NCBI GenBank assembly: GCA_023374025.1
Contig: SIJG01000008.1
Span: forward strand, 3,004,273-3,068,272
From: Heterodera schachtii
Lineage: Eukaryota; Nematoda; Chromadorea; Rhabditida; Heteroderidae
DNA: 64,000 nt
Direction: 5' to 3'
In this document: in pieces, positions 1 through 10,675 of the stretch
How the letters are laid out: each line of letters begins with the position of its first letter
How positions within the stretch are numbered: the stretch's first letter is position 1
Program-made: the position numbers and the translations under genes
The notes under the pieces: model-generated
Database searches by the model: none
Told to the model about the DNA's origin: nothing
Seen by the model: the letters and a program-made list of their open reading frames with translations, nothing else

Positions 1-669
1 TTAGTCCATATTTTATGTCCATATTTAGCGTTTTTTAATCCATATAATTTACAACCCTAATTATTGAAGAATTGATGGGTTTCAGTTTATTATTAAAATA
101 CCAATGTAACAGAATTAATATTAAAATATTTGTATCACTGACGCATTTTCCACTGACGAATTTTCCGGACACGATTATTTTGGCATTGATTAAAAAAATT
201 TTTTTTACATTATTTCATCTACCAAAATCGATTAGAATACGCGCAATAGTAAAATTTTGAATAATTACATTAGAATTTAAATGTTTTATAAGTCAAAAAC
301 AGAACATTCAGCCGAAAAAGTAAATTTTGCAATTAAATCAGGATTTCTAAATACATATTATATCCCGGTCGAATAGGTGCCGCCGCTGACAAAACACCCA
401 TGGTTCTATTGTGAAATTTTAACCATTTTTGCCAAATGAATATGAGTGCTAGGTTTATGACGTGCCAAATTTTTAATGAACAGCGGCAGAAGTGTCCAAC
501 AGTCGGCGATTGCTTCCTGCCGCGATGAGTTCGACATAAACTGAAAGACAAATGAAAATGGCGGATGGAAAACGGTTTCATTAGGAAATCCAATCGCCTA
601 ATTACTTGGGTGCTTCTGTTTTTTGTTCATTCTGCTGCTGTTCTCTAATCAGTTTGGTTTGATGGGTCA
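1..669. other. AT-rich stretch, no gene seen
   Basis: No open frame here looks coding. A moderately GC-rich patch around 480-600 gives overlapping open frames on the minus strand, but none shows a recognisable motif or splice context. Confidence 0.5.
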
Positions 670-677
670 CTACTCTC

Positions 678-1444
678 TAGAGACCGGACGGGATCGGGAT
701 CCCGCGGGAATTTCTTCGGGATCCCGCGGGATTAAATTCAGGATCCCGACCTCGGGATCCGTCCCGAACGATTTTTAAATTCATCGGGATTGATCGGGAT
801 CGGGATTTCATCGGGATCCTGAACCGGGATCCCTCCCGACATTTTACAAAATCCCGCGGAATTGAAGTCATGATAATTTTTCGAAAAATCTCCATTTTTT
901 AATTAATATCTTGAATTTTAAATAAAAAATATTGCCATTTGCTAATTTTTCTTAAAAAATCCGTAAAAATCCCAAAAAATTTCCACAGGTCTCCAAAATT
1001 CCAATAAAATTTTCAAAGCAAACGTAAAAGTTGCCTATTTTGTGACTTTTATTTTTTTCAAAAAAGAATTATCAAAAAAATTTTTAATTCCTAAAATATT
1101 ATTTTAAAACTTTTAGGTTATGACACAACAATTTCTAAGAATTTTGTGCACAAAATTAGATTAGAAATTGTTGTCTACGTATTTTTCCTTCGGTGCATAT
1201 CTGCAGCGCCGGACTCTAAAATCCTTATTTTTCTGAAAATTTTGCTCAAAATCGCTAAAAATTGAGTTTTTTTCAAATCCCGATAATCCCGCGGGATCCC
1301 GAAAAAAAATCTTCGGGATCGGGATTCGGTCGGGATCCCGAGTCGGGATCCGTCCCGATCGTTTTTATGAAATGCTCGGGATTGATTGGGATTCAGTCGG
1401 GATCCCGACTCGGGATCCCTCCGACCCCAGTTGTCCGGTCTCAA
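678..1444. mobile_element. hAT-like terminal-inverted-repeat element with GGGATCCCG-rich arms
   Basis: The left end reads TAGAGACCGGAC; the right end, read on the other strand, is TTGAGACCGGAC. An identical 8-bp duplication CTACTCTC flanks both sides (670-677 and 1445-1452), the length expected of hAT-type insertion. Both arms are tens of bases of iterated GGGATCCCG / CGGGATC words in inverted orientation; the middle is AT-rich with no transposase, so the element is non-autonomous. A related element with the same ends lies near 61974. Confidence 0.75.
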
Positions 1445-1452
1445 CTACTCTC

Positions 1453-2245
1453 TGATCATTGGCTTTTGCCATTTTTAAGCCCTATCATTTTTTTATTATT
1501 ATGATAAGCCAACCAAACACATCCGTTTCAAGCCACCCGATAACTTACCGGGACTCCCATTGCTGCTCTCACCCGCGTCCTCCGTTTGCCTTCGTTGTCC
1601 CTCCGTGCCATCCCATCGTCTCATTTTGGCAATGTCCTCCCGCCTTTCGTCTCCCAATTTTTGTCCTGCTCCCCCTTCCTCAATGCCGTAGTCGGGGTAC
1701 TTTCTTCGCCCTCATCAGCGCTGTCCCATTGGTCACTGATTAACGGATGCAGTGACATCAGTGGATGATGGGAGAAATTCTTGAAAATGACGTTGACAAA
1801 GGAAAAAACTGACTGATTAGCAAAGCAAAAATATCGGGATTTGTCAAATAACACTTTTACGGCATGGTAAAGAGAGGCCATGAATGACTTTTGCGTTTGC
1901 TATACTTTTGCCATTTGGACAACGCGCGGGGGCACGAATTGCCGAGGAAATGATCATCGACTGGAAAGTCGATGATCATTTCCTCGAAGTGCAAGAAGGT
2001 TGGGAATGGCAGCGACGAGCGAGTTGAGGCAGCACATCAGACACACAGTCTGAAGAGAAGGGACGGCACCATTAATGGTAATTAAGTGGCGAATGGGAGA
2101 GAGTGAGAGGGAAATCGAAAGGTAATTAGCAAATTAATGAAAATTAGTGAATTTCAAAGGGGGAGGACGGCATCGAACCAAAAGGCAAAGATCGGAGGTT
2201 CCTCCAATGGTCTTGTTACCCATCGAAGTAATTAAACAATAAAAA
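1453..2245. other. Intergenic or possible isolated exon, unresolved
   Basis: From about 1560 to 1740 the plus strand is GC-rich and open in several frames at once; the frame ending at 1768 is leucine/serine-rich and could be an exon, but no convincing splice pair or homology was seen. A perfect 18-bp inverted repeat with a 6-nt loop lies at 1944-1985. The rest is AT-rich with nothing recognised. Confidence 0.3.
1944..1985. repeat. Perfect 18-bp inverted repeat, 6-nt loop
   Basis: GAGGAAATGATCATCGAC, then TGGAAA, then the exact reverse complement. It could fold as a stable hairpin in DNA or RNA. It has no link to a longer terminal-repeat element. Confidence 0.85.
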
Positions 2246-2515
2246 TTAGAAGGGATTTGTGCCATCTTTCATAGGCTCACATTTGTAGACTAACAAATAA
2301 ACGTCCATTTCCCAATTTAAATCCCCAATTTTTTCAGACTTTTCCTGTTCAATTCTTAATTCTATCTTGATGTCCCATATTTTGTGAGTGAATTGGGCTC
2401 CGAAAATTTTCCCAAGCTGTGCCCATTGTTTCCGTCCAACTCGGCATCTGTCCATTCTGTTGATGTCATCGCGCGATCTTTCATTCTTCGCCCATCCCCT
2501 CCCCCTCCCGGGTGC

Positions 2516-2870
2516 ACCCCAAAACGTCGCCGGCCGACTTTTTGTACCATAACTTTGTTCATTGCCAATCAAATTAAGCATTCTTGGCGTTGTTAGATAG
2601 CTTTATGTGTTTATTATTAATAGGCAAAATTTCAAAAATTTTCGTTAAATTTCAAAAAAGTTATGGCCAGAAGGAACTCAAAAACCTAGTTTTTCAAACT
2701 TTTTTTTTGCTCTGATTTTTTTGTACATAGATAAAAAAATTTTGAAAATTTGCATATTAATAGAGTTTTTCATAAGCTTTGGAACAATACCAAGAATATT
2801 TAATATGATTGAGAAGGAAAAAAGTTATGGTCCAAAAATTAGCCCGGCGACGTTTCGGCTGGCGACGTTT
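2516..2870. repeat. Foldback element (degenerate palindrome)
   Basis: The left arm begins around AAAACGTCGCCGGCC and carries TACCATAACTTTGTT; the right arm carries AAAGTTATGGTCCAAAAATT and ends GGCGACGTTTT. Arms of about 170 bp meet near 2690 at a core with AAAAAGTTATGGCC. The structure matches the foldback family seen at 7906, 13566, 29452, 33591, 42582 and 48884. It may interrupt GC-rich sequence at about 2400-2512 and 2880-2990 that could be exonic. Confidence 0.55.
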
Positions 2871-4067
2871 TTTCCTAGTCCGCCCCCTCCCGCCCCTTTG
2901 GCTTTGTCCACTTCGCGCAATTTTGCACTTTCATCACAACACTCTCATCAATGCCCCTCTCCTGCTTAAATCGTCCATTGGCAAAATGGTAAAGATTATT
3001 GGTCCCGAAAATTTTTTTTAAAAAACATTCAAGAAAAAAAAATTTGGAAATTTTTCGAAAAAATGGCGGCTACAATTGGTATTGTATTACCAAGGCATTG
3101 ATCAAATTTGCACAATAAGATGAATAAAAACACAAGGGATTCAGATATGAAAACCGAAAAAGAGATTGGCTGCATTCAATAAGCAATATTTGTAAAAAAT
3201 AGAATTTAAATTTTTAAAAAATGTTTGAATCCGTGTTCAAAGTTTGAAATTGATCCTAAATAAAGCCAAATTCGTGCTAAGCGCCACGGATTACTCCTGG
3301 AAATAATTTTCTAAAAACTTTTTTTTACAGAAAATTTAAACATTTTTAAGTGAACAAGAAAATTTTTTTTTCAAAAGTCTCGGGATTTTTTTATTCTCGG
3401 TCTCGAGAAATTCTTGGTCTCGAACAGTCACTAATAATTAAAGACCGTAATTAACGACAATTTTAAAAATTTCCCAACAATGACACCGAAAATTCATTGC
3501 GTACCAGGCGAACATTTGTAGCCATCTGCTGCTGAAGGTATTTTCTTGTGCCCGGGCACGGGTCGCTGTTGCCGAAGTATTCGGGGTTCACCAAAACTCG
3601 GCACTTTTTTTTTTGCCACGACACAGTTCGAGTACACGCTGAAATGTATAATCATCTTAACTCTTATTCGTCGGCAATTAATGTCTCCTTCTTGGAACGA
3701 GTTTTACAAAAAACTGCAAACCAAACGGCTCCCGGACTTTTCACAGTGGACATTTCGACAGAAGACTTTTCGATAGTAGGACTTTTCGACAGCAAAGGAT
3801 TTTTCGACAGTAAAACAAAAAATAATGGACTTTCGACAGTAAACATTATAATAAATTATATTGCTTGTCAGTTTTACTAAATTTCTTTTGAATTAACATA
3901 CTAATATGTATTGCTAAATCATTATTACAAAGGGATACGATTTGTGTCTTTTTTTATCTAGAAAAATTTCAGAAAAAATGAAAAATTTTCTCAAAAATTC
4001 ATTCCAAAAATTTATTTGTTTATTTTATTGGTAAGAATTTTTGATTTTAAAAAATTATCTATCTCAA
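2871..4067. other. Mostly non-coding; possible exon at 2880-2993
   Basis: A GC-rich patch at 2880-2993 follows a CTAG acceptor and ends at ATG|GTAAAG, a good donor, so it may be an exon, but three frames are open and none was identified. A second short GC-rich patch is at 3548-3605. The remainder is AT-rich, with a few TCTCGG words at 3376-3425. Confidence 0.3.
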
Positions 4068-4336
4068 TACTGATTTGGCGGAAAATATTGATCATATGGC
4101 CCAGAGCCGAAAATGGTCGAAATATACCAATCGATAGCTCTCGGTATGTAATGGAAGAAGCCGAAAGAATTTTTCTGCGGAAACCAATCCCTGAATGCAG
4201 TCCCGGGTCTGTAACTCTTCAGGGATTTGTTTCTGCAGAAAAACTTTTTTGGATTCTTCCATTACAGACTTAGGGCTATCGATTGGTATATATTTTGACC
4301 ATTTTTGGCTCTAGGCCATATGATCAATATTTACCG
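4068..4336. repeat. Foldback element with about 120-bp arms
   Basis: Left-arm words such as TTGATCATATGGCC, ACCAATCGATAGC and TGTAATGGAAGAA recur as reverse complements in the right arm (TTCTTCCATTACA, GCTATCGATTGGT, GGCCATATGATCAA). The central turn is near 4205 around CCCGGGTCTG. There is no coding potential. Confidence 0.75.
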
Positions 4337-5121
4337 ATTTGACTTCATAAGAAATCAAAAATCAACACTTTTCTACTTTACACTCTTCTGTTTCACAATT
4401 CAATGATTTTGCTATTTATTTTAGGCATAATGATTTATTGGATTAATGCAGTTTTTCACCATTTTTTATCATCCATGTGATCAGAGTTTGAATGGAATGT
4501 TTTGGGGCAGGAAAATGCTTTATAATTAGAGAGAGGCACCAACATATTCCAATAATTAGTTCAGAAATGTGCTAATTTGACAGTAACAATTTGGCGCGAT
4601 TATCAAAGTTTTCGATTTTAATTTAAAAAAACAAATGGGGGATCCGTTTGGTTTATTAATAAAGAAAAAATTGTTCCCGGGGGTTTCTGTGGTCCTTGAT
4701 TAGGAATCTGACACTTTCATCTTGAGATCAATTCCTCTGTCTTCAGCCTCGGGACCGATCTCAGTATATCGAGTATTTGACCAAATATCCATCTCGAGTC
4801 TCGGGATCAATTCCTCGGTCTCGAGCTTCGGGACCGATTCTCAGTTTTGAGCATTGTGACCAAATCTCAGTCTCGAGTCTCCAGATCAATTCCTCGGCTT
4901 CGAGTAGTCTTGGGTCAGTTTTTTGATCAATTCCCCTCGGTCTATCTATATTCTCGAGCAAATTCTTAGCTGCCCAACTTTTAATGTTTATAAATTATAA
5001 TTTCAGACTAAATTTAAAAATCCATCAAAAAATTGTCCGATCAATTTTTAACATTCCAACCATTTTGTTGTGCCGTCGTTGCCCCTTCAAAATGGCAATA
5101 ATCACACTCACTCCATAACAG
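4337..5121. other. Intergenic, no gene seen
   Basis: AT-rich sequence, then 4735-4960 with repeated TCTCGG/GGGACCGA words in both orientations, resembling the arms of a small inverted-repeat element. No coding signal was found before the exon at 5122. Confidence 0.4.
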
Positions 5122-7489
5122 CAACAATCACACAACGACAATTTCGATGTCGTCTCTGTCCCAGCGGAAGTGATAAAAAGCCAATTTTTGGCCGCCGATT
5201 TGAAACAGTCCGTCCGTTGGAGGGAGGAGGCGAAAAAGGCACAAAAAAAAAATAATTTTTTAATATTTTAAAAATATTTTTGCGAATTTTTATACATTCT
5301 AATGAATTTTTTGGAATTTATTAATTATGAAAAATGAATGGTCTAATAAATTATTGTTTTTCATTGTCGATTTATTTTCCTTTTTTCAATTAGTTGGAGA
5401 GCGACGAGAGAAAAGAGAGATTACGAGAGAGGTGAGAAAGAGAGATATTAAGAGAAAGGGATAGAGGAAGTGAGAGATAGAGGAGAGAGAGACAAAGTGA
5501 GAGAGAGAGCGAGAGAGAAAAGAAAGATTAAGAGAGAGGAGAGAAAGAGAGATACTGCGCTATGTGTACATTGAGACGGACACTGTCAAGCTGTGATTTT
5601 GAGGTTGGGGTGAAAAATTCGGGGAAAAAAACCTAATATAGGAAGGAATTGGACACCTTCCGTCAGTTTTCAATAATTTCAACTAAATTTGTTTGAAATT
5701 TCAATTGCCTTAAAAATAATTCACAAGGTTGGCACAACCCTTCAAATGTTCATAAAACTGATTAAACCATTGGGACCGGTCCTGAACCTCCCTCCGAGAA
5801 AATTTTTCTAACAAAATCTTTTACAAACCCCAAAAAATAAATGAAAAATTTTAAAACCCCACAAAAATAATAATTGGATTTAAAAAAGATTTTTTTTTTT
5901 ATTGAAAATGCCAATAGAGAATTTTTTTTTCTCATTCATTTTCCAGTCTGGCATCGTCCAAAGCTACTTGAAACGGTTGTGCACCGACCCGCTTGATCCG
6001 GCATATCCGCCGACGGCACCGAATCACAACAGCGGCACGGTTTAGGGAATGCCATTCGGCATTTTGAGCAGAGAATTGTTGGCTTCGGACAAATGACCAA
6101 CCGGACAATTCAGCACAATCTGTCGACGGCACCAACAATGTTGAGAAAAGAGTGCAAGGAAAATAGAGGTTAATAGAGAGGGAGAGAGACTGTTGGTCTG
6201 GAAAGGAAAAGAACGAAGACAAAAAGACATAGGACAGCAATTGTAGAGAGAAAGAGAGAGAGAGAGAGTATAGAGAAAAACAAGAGTTAGGCTAATTTCT
6301 AAGGGAAAAGAGAGAAAAGAAAGGGAGAGTCAGGACGGAGAAAGAAAGACCGAAGTTAGAGAGAAGTAGGTACGGAGAAATATTGAGGAAAAGAGAAAAA
6401 GAGAGAGAGTAAAAATTAGGGAGTTGCTGGAGGCTGAAAAAAAGTTATTTTTTTGGAAATTTCGGGTTGAATTTTAGTTAGTGCCGCTAATAGTGGCGGT
6501 GGTGCTGATAAGTCTGGCCAGTCGAGCAGTGCCACTGCAACCAACATCGCGTCCACGTGTGCCATGCACAAGACGGCGCTCATGCGTTGGCTGTCCCACA
6601 ACTTGGAGACGTTCGGGGACCAATTCCCGGCCCAGTGTTGCCCCGTTTCCCCAACTATGGCAAAGTGATGCGCCACGGCTGCCGCGGCGTTGCCTCAAGC
6701 GTCATGAAATGGCCGGCCAGAATGGTTATTAAAAAGATTTCGAAAAGTTATCCAAATCGCCGACCAACCCAACATTAGAGTCCGGAAACAGGACCGGATC
6801 CTGACAGAATTTTTTCCAGACTTTTCATTTTGTTCCGGGTATATTTTAAAAAATGGACCCTAATCAGGAGTCTGGAAAAGCAAGATTTTTAAACCTGAAA
6901 CCCTGTCCGGGCGCAATTTCTGAATCTCGACCCGCAAAATTTCGGATTTTAAATCTACATTATTTTTGAACAAAAAATCTACTACTATAATTTATTTATG
7001 GACTCCCAAATCCTCGAAAGTAGGTAATTTTTTCCTCGTTGATGCTTTAAATGGCCCCAGGAAAAAATCTTCGAACTGTCCCTGACAAATGAAGTGAAAA
7101 TGATGCTATTGAAAATTCTTTTTTTTTTTTTTTGAATTGGAAAACATTACGGACAACGCCTCCCCATTTTTCGCAGATTATCGGTGGTCTTGACAACCAT
7201 GGCCAACATCATCGGCATGACCATGGCACAGCACCATCATCCTCTGCTCTGAGGAGCAAAGTGCCGCCGATGAGACCATTCGGGCGGAGGCCTTACAGTC
7301 CGTCATTTTGGTCGCCTCACCGACCGAAGTGTTTCGACGGTTTAAGGCAATTTTTTAGCCCTTTTTTTTGCGAAGCTTTGATCATTTTTTTAAATTTATT
7401 TCAATTTTGTGGCTTAAGACTCTGCCAAATTTGCTGCTGGAAACGAAAGCGACAACACAAAGCGATGGTCTCCGCTGGTGGCCAAAGAG
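5122..7489 (+). CDS. Unidentified multi-exon gene, chained exons with GC-AG introns
   Basis: Function not recognised. Exons chained by splice phase: 5122-about 5238 (frame contains VVSVPAEVIKSQFLAADLKQ), 5947-6039 (contains SYLKRLCTDPLDPAYPP), 6072-6168, 6478-6634 (contains TALMRWLSHNLETFGDQFP), 7232-7346 (contains DETIRAEALQSVILVASP) and 7419-about 7489 (contains TLPNLLLETKA). Joined in phase they give a soluble, leucine-rich, helical protein that could be HEAT-like. Two donors appear to be GC (AAG|GCAC, AAG|GCAA), and one proposed intron, 6040-6071, is only 32 nt. Start and end are not found. The frames are clean and residue use looks coding, but exon linkage is inference. Confidence 0.45.
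5396..5562. repeat. GA-rich polypurine tract
   Basis: An imperfect GAGAGA/AAGAGAG tract inside a proposed intron of the unidentified gene. A second similar tract lies at 6165-6415, in the intron before the 6478 exon. Confidence 0.85.
6165..6415. repeat. GA-rich polypurine tract
   Basis: Imperfect AGAGAGA/GAAAAGAGAAA sequence filling most of the proposed intron between the exons at 6072-6168 and 6478-6634. The overlapping open frames on the other strand are low-complexity shadows. Confidence 0.8.
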
Positions 7490-7905
7490 GCACAAACAAT
7501 AATAAATTGGGGAAAACGACAAATTTTGATCTATTTAATCGGATGCACAAAATTTTCACTCCCATTCAAAAACATTTTTTTAATTAACTTTCTTACACAT
7601 CGTGATTCAAAGTAGTATCAAAAAATCCAAGTTAAAATCAAAAAACTTTTTTTTTTTTAGATTTTTTTACTAGAAAAAATCCTCTAATAATAATAAATTT
7701 GAAAATTAAATAAAAATTTAATTTTTAAAAAACATTTTCGGGGGGGGGGGGTGGGCAAAAAAGTTGGGGACTTCAAGGAAAATATTTAAAATTTAATCCA
7801 AATTATTCAATTTATGAAAGGGAATTTTGCTAAAAATTATCGCTCCAATAGGGAAATTTTGGAAATTTTTTGATTAAAAAATTGCATTTTCCACTCATTT
7901 GTCAG

Positions 7906-8328
7906 GGGCCTATTTCAATTTCCGTCATATCACTGATATGATGTCATATATTTGACCGATTTTGACTTTTAACATTGGCGAATTTTCTTCAGAATAGACC
8001 AAATTTGAAAATCTTGATATCATTCGATACCCCTAAATGTCCTCTATCTGCACACTAAAAATAAAAAAAATTTTATTCAGTTACAAAAAAGTTGTGGCCA
8101 GATTAGCATAAAAAAGCCACTTTGGCCAACAGTTAGGGCCATAACTTTTTTTAGAAGAATAAAACTTCTTGATTTTTAGTGTGCAGATAGAGGACATTTA
8201 GGGGTATCGAATGATATCAAGATTTTCAAATTTGGTCTATTCTGAAGAAAATTCGCCAATGTTAAAAGTCAAAATCGGTCAAATATATGACGTCATATCA
8301 GTGATATGACGGAAATTGAAATAGGCCC
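7906..8328. mobile_element. Foldback element inserted at a splice acceptor
   Basis: A near-perfect palindrome of about 420 bp. The ends read GGGCCTATTTCAATTTCC and its complement, with arms of about 190 bp around a short loop near 8110. A 3-bp duplication CAG flanks it (7903-7905 and 8329-8331). The left copy is preceded by ACTCATTTGT and the right copy is followed by the exon at 8332, so the insertion split, and its duplication regenerated, a 3' splice site. The arms contain GATATCATTCGATACCCC, shared with other foldback elements in the window. There is no coding capacity. Confidence 0.75.
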
Positions 8329-8331
8329 CAG

Positions 8332-8397
8332 GTGATCAGCAGTGCCTGGGCCCGCGCGTTCAACCGGCTGCTGGCCAGCCACACTTACATTGAATAG
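8332..8397 (+). CDS. Short C-terminal exon of an unidentified gene
   Basis: After the CAG acceptor at 8329-8331 the frame reads about 21 codons, including SSAWARAFNRLLASHTYIE, and ends at TAG (8395-8397). The sequence is GC-rich and looks coding. It may be the last exon of the gene beginning before 5122, but its phase does not join directly to the 7419 exon, so at least one intervening exon is missing from the model. Confidence 0.4.
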   Translation: MISSAWARAFNRLLASHTYIE

Positions 8398-8703
8398 TCC
8401 CCGCGCGCGTGGTCCATCCATCCATCGCTCGCGTCGACCAGCATTAGCGGTAGGCGATTAAATTTTCAAGAATTTTTGAACAATTTTCCTTGCAATTTTT
8501 TGAAAATTTGTTAATTTTGAAACCCGTCCCGGATTTTTTCCATACATGAAAAAGGAGGGGAAGGTCTAGGGGGGCGGGGGTTAGCGGCCAATTTTGCGAA
8601 ATGGTCCAGCCATATAATTTGACGACCTTTTTGTTTTGTTTGCTTTTTAATACCGCTTTTTTGCGGCGTGCTTTTCCAAAAAATTTTGGGCAACGTTGGG
8701 GCA

Positions 8704-8728
8704 GGCGGTGCCGATAGGCGCCGCCGGG
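8704..8728. repeat. GC-rich hairpin motif, first of about 16 copies
   Basis: The core GGCGGTGCC-GATA-GGCGCCGCC folds into a 9-bp stem with a 4-nt loop (one G/T wobble). Similar copies occur near 8864, 14384, 21402, 22942, 45287, 47601, 50076, 51283, 51407, 51539, 51821, 51927, 52049, 62758 and 63387, in either orientation, usually bounded by AAAATTTT. Coordinates here mark the representative copy. Confidence 0.8.
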
Positions 8729-9423
8729 AAAATTTTTAAAATTTAATTTGACAAAAACAGCCAAATTTTTGCGATTTTTTAGCCAGGCGACGATTTTTGC
8801 TTTTAAAAAACGCTTTTTTTTTGCGGCGCTTTAAAAAACCTTTTTGGGGGACAGGGGGAGGGCCGGCGGCGCCAATAGACGCTGCTGTGGAAAAATTTTG
8901 CAAATTTTAATTTCTCGAAAAATTTTTTTATTCAGAATTTTCATTAAAAAACGTTCTGAAATTTTTTTCTCGAAATTTTTCTTAAGTTAATAAATTTTTT
9001 TAAAGATTTTCTCGGGGGCGAGGAAATGAAAATTTTGTTTTTTATGAATTTAACCAAAACAAAAACTCATGAAAACAATTTTGATCCAGAACCCCATCAT
9101 TTTTTTGTCAGCATATTTTTCGAGGTTGGGAAAGGAATTTTCGGAATCGGGAATTTCGGATCAAAATGAGAGGAAAAATATATTCAATGAACAAAATAAC
9201 GAAAAAAAAATAGTGAGAAAAACTGAGCATCAAAAAATGATTATTAGATCAATTTGCCCATTCAATAATCTCCAAAATAGCCAATCATTTCTCAAGAATA
9301 ATTCACTTCCGCACATTACGGCGCCTATTTTCCATTGCTTTGACCCGTTCCTTTCGCCGTCCCTAAATTATGTGCAACATTTATTTTGATTTTTTACCGA
9401 ATTTGAATTTTCGCTTAATTTAG

Positions 9424-9488
9424 GCCATTGCCTCCGATTTAAACAGAAGAAGAAGCGGGACAAAGCAGCGAAAAAGGGCGTCTTCTGA
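9424..9488 (+). CDS. Possible terminal exon with basic C-terminus
   Basis: A good acceptor (CGCTTAATTTAG) precedes a frame ending RFKQKKKRDKAAKKGVF and TGA at 9486-9488; a second frame through the same bases is also open and ends ASSDNE. AATAAA-type signals follow at about 9550-9650. It is plausibly the 3' end of a plus-strand gene in this region, but the link to upstream exons is not established. Confidence 0.35.
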
Positions 9489-10028
9489 CAATGAGTGACG
9501 GACAAAACAACAACAACAACAACTGATCAGCAGAGGAAATGAATTAATTATAAAATAAAAGGTCGATCATTATTATTTGGTGATCAGATGAATTTTATGA
9601 AGAAAAATCGCAAAAATAAAATGTGCAAACAAATCTGTGTGTAATAAATATTCTCAAAAACTGGCGTTTGTATACAAAAATTTATTAAAATTCAGTTTGA
9701 CCAAAATTTTTTTTTCTTTCAACAAAATCAAAATGTTTACAATTAGTTTTTGTGCAATTTCTCGCCATTTTCCCTATTAGCCAAACTCAAAAGCCAATGT
9801 TTATCCCCACTGTGGATGGAAAGGGATTTCGTCGCATTATTTTTACTCATTTTTTAAACTAATCACTTAGTGCTGTAAAAGTCACAAAAACCCAAACAAG
9901 ATAAATGTATTGAAACCAAGGAACAACAAATAAATGTGATAAGCCATAGAAGTGGAAAATTCGGCCACATTTTCCTCAAAATTCGATAATTCATTTTTAT
10001 GGCCACGCAAACACTTCGTCAAAAATGG

Positions 10029-10571
10029 TTATAGGACATTTGCGGCCTGCTGGGAATCGGACATTTGCGGCTAACGAAACGCCAAATCATAATTTTTTCA
10101 AACTAATTACACCAAATATTTATTATCTTGACGCATTGCACCTATTATTTTTGTTCAAGACTTTTAATAATTTTCAACTAACTTTTCAAACTATTTTTTT
10201 TAACTTTTTTACAATTTAATTATTTAATTTAAAAGAGCTTGCTCAAGGCTCCAACCAGTAGTTGAAAATTAGGGTTAAGCCCCGAGCGCTCGGGGGGTAA
10301 AATGTCGGGGACCGTCGGGGGGCGACATATCAGGGGGCGGGTCGGGGAATAGGCCCAAAAAAGTCGGGGAGCTCGGGGTCGGGGCTTAACCCTATTGAAA
10401 ATTATTAAAAGTCATTGAACAAAAATAATGGGGGAAATGCGTCAAGATAAAATATTTGGTATAATTAATTTTAAAAAAATGATAAAATTTTTTAATTTTT
10501 GGCTTTTCGTTGGCCGCAAATGTCCGATTCCCAGCAGGCCGCAAATGTCCGGACCGCAAATGTCTTAACAC
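10029..10571. mobile_element. Terminal-inverted-repeat element inserted in the F-box relic
   Basis: Long inverted arms carry GGACATTTGCGGCCTGCTGG at the left and its complement at the right. Duplicated flanks CGTCAAAAATG (10018-10028, 10572-10582) mark the insertion. The motif GACATTTGCGG recurs near 24090 and 26325. No transposase is present; a second element is nested inside at 10270-10394. Confidence 0.65.
10270..10394. mobile_element. 125-bp hAT-like MITE nested inside another element
   Basis: The ends are TAGGGTTAAGCCCCGAGC and the complement of TAGGGTTAAGCCCCGACC. An exact 8-bp duplication TTGAAAAT flanks it (10262-10269, 10395-10402). The interior is GC-rich with CGGGG words. A fragment of the same family is seen at 51325-51346. 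Confidence 0.8.
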
Positions 10572-10675
10572 GTCAAAAATGATGTCATAACTGAGCCCAG
10601 CATTTGCTGTTGCTTTCCACCAATTGCTGCAGAAGAAATGAGACGATGATAGACGGAGGAATGTTTTTTCTTAAA

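Larger units (their letters stand above)
9967..10675 (-). pseudogene. Relic of an F-box-family first exon, split by nested elements
   Basis: Read on the minus strand, 10675-10572 and 10028-9990 align base by base with the first exon of the intact family member at 33153-33310: basic lysine run, CATTCCTCCG, CGTCTCATTTCT, then TGACATC and AAGTGTTTGCGTGGCC. The reading frame is lost. The two halves are separated by an insertion (10029-10571) flanked by an 11-bp repeat CGTCAAAAATG. No later exons of this copy are present. Confidence 0.65.
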
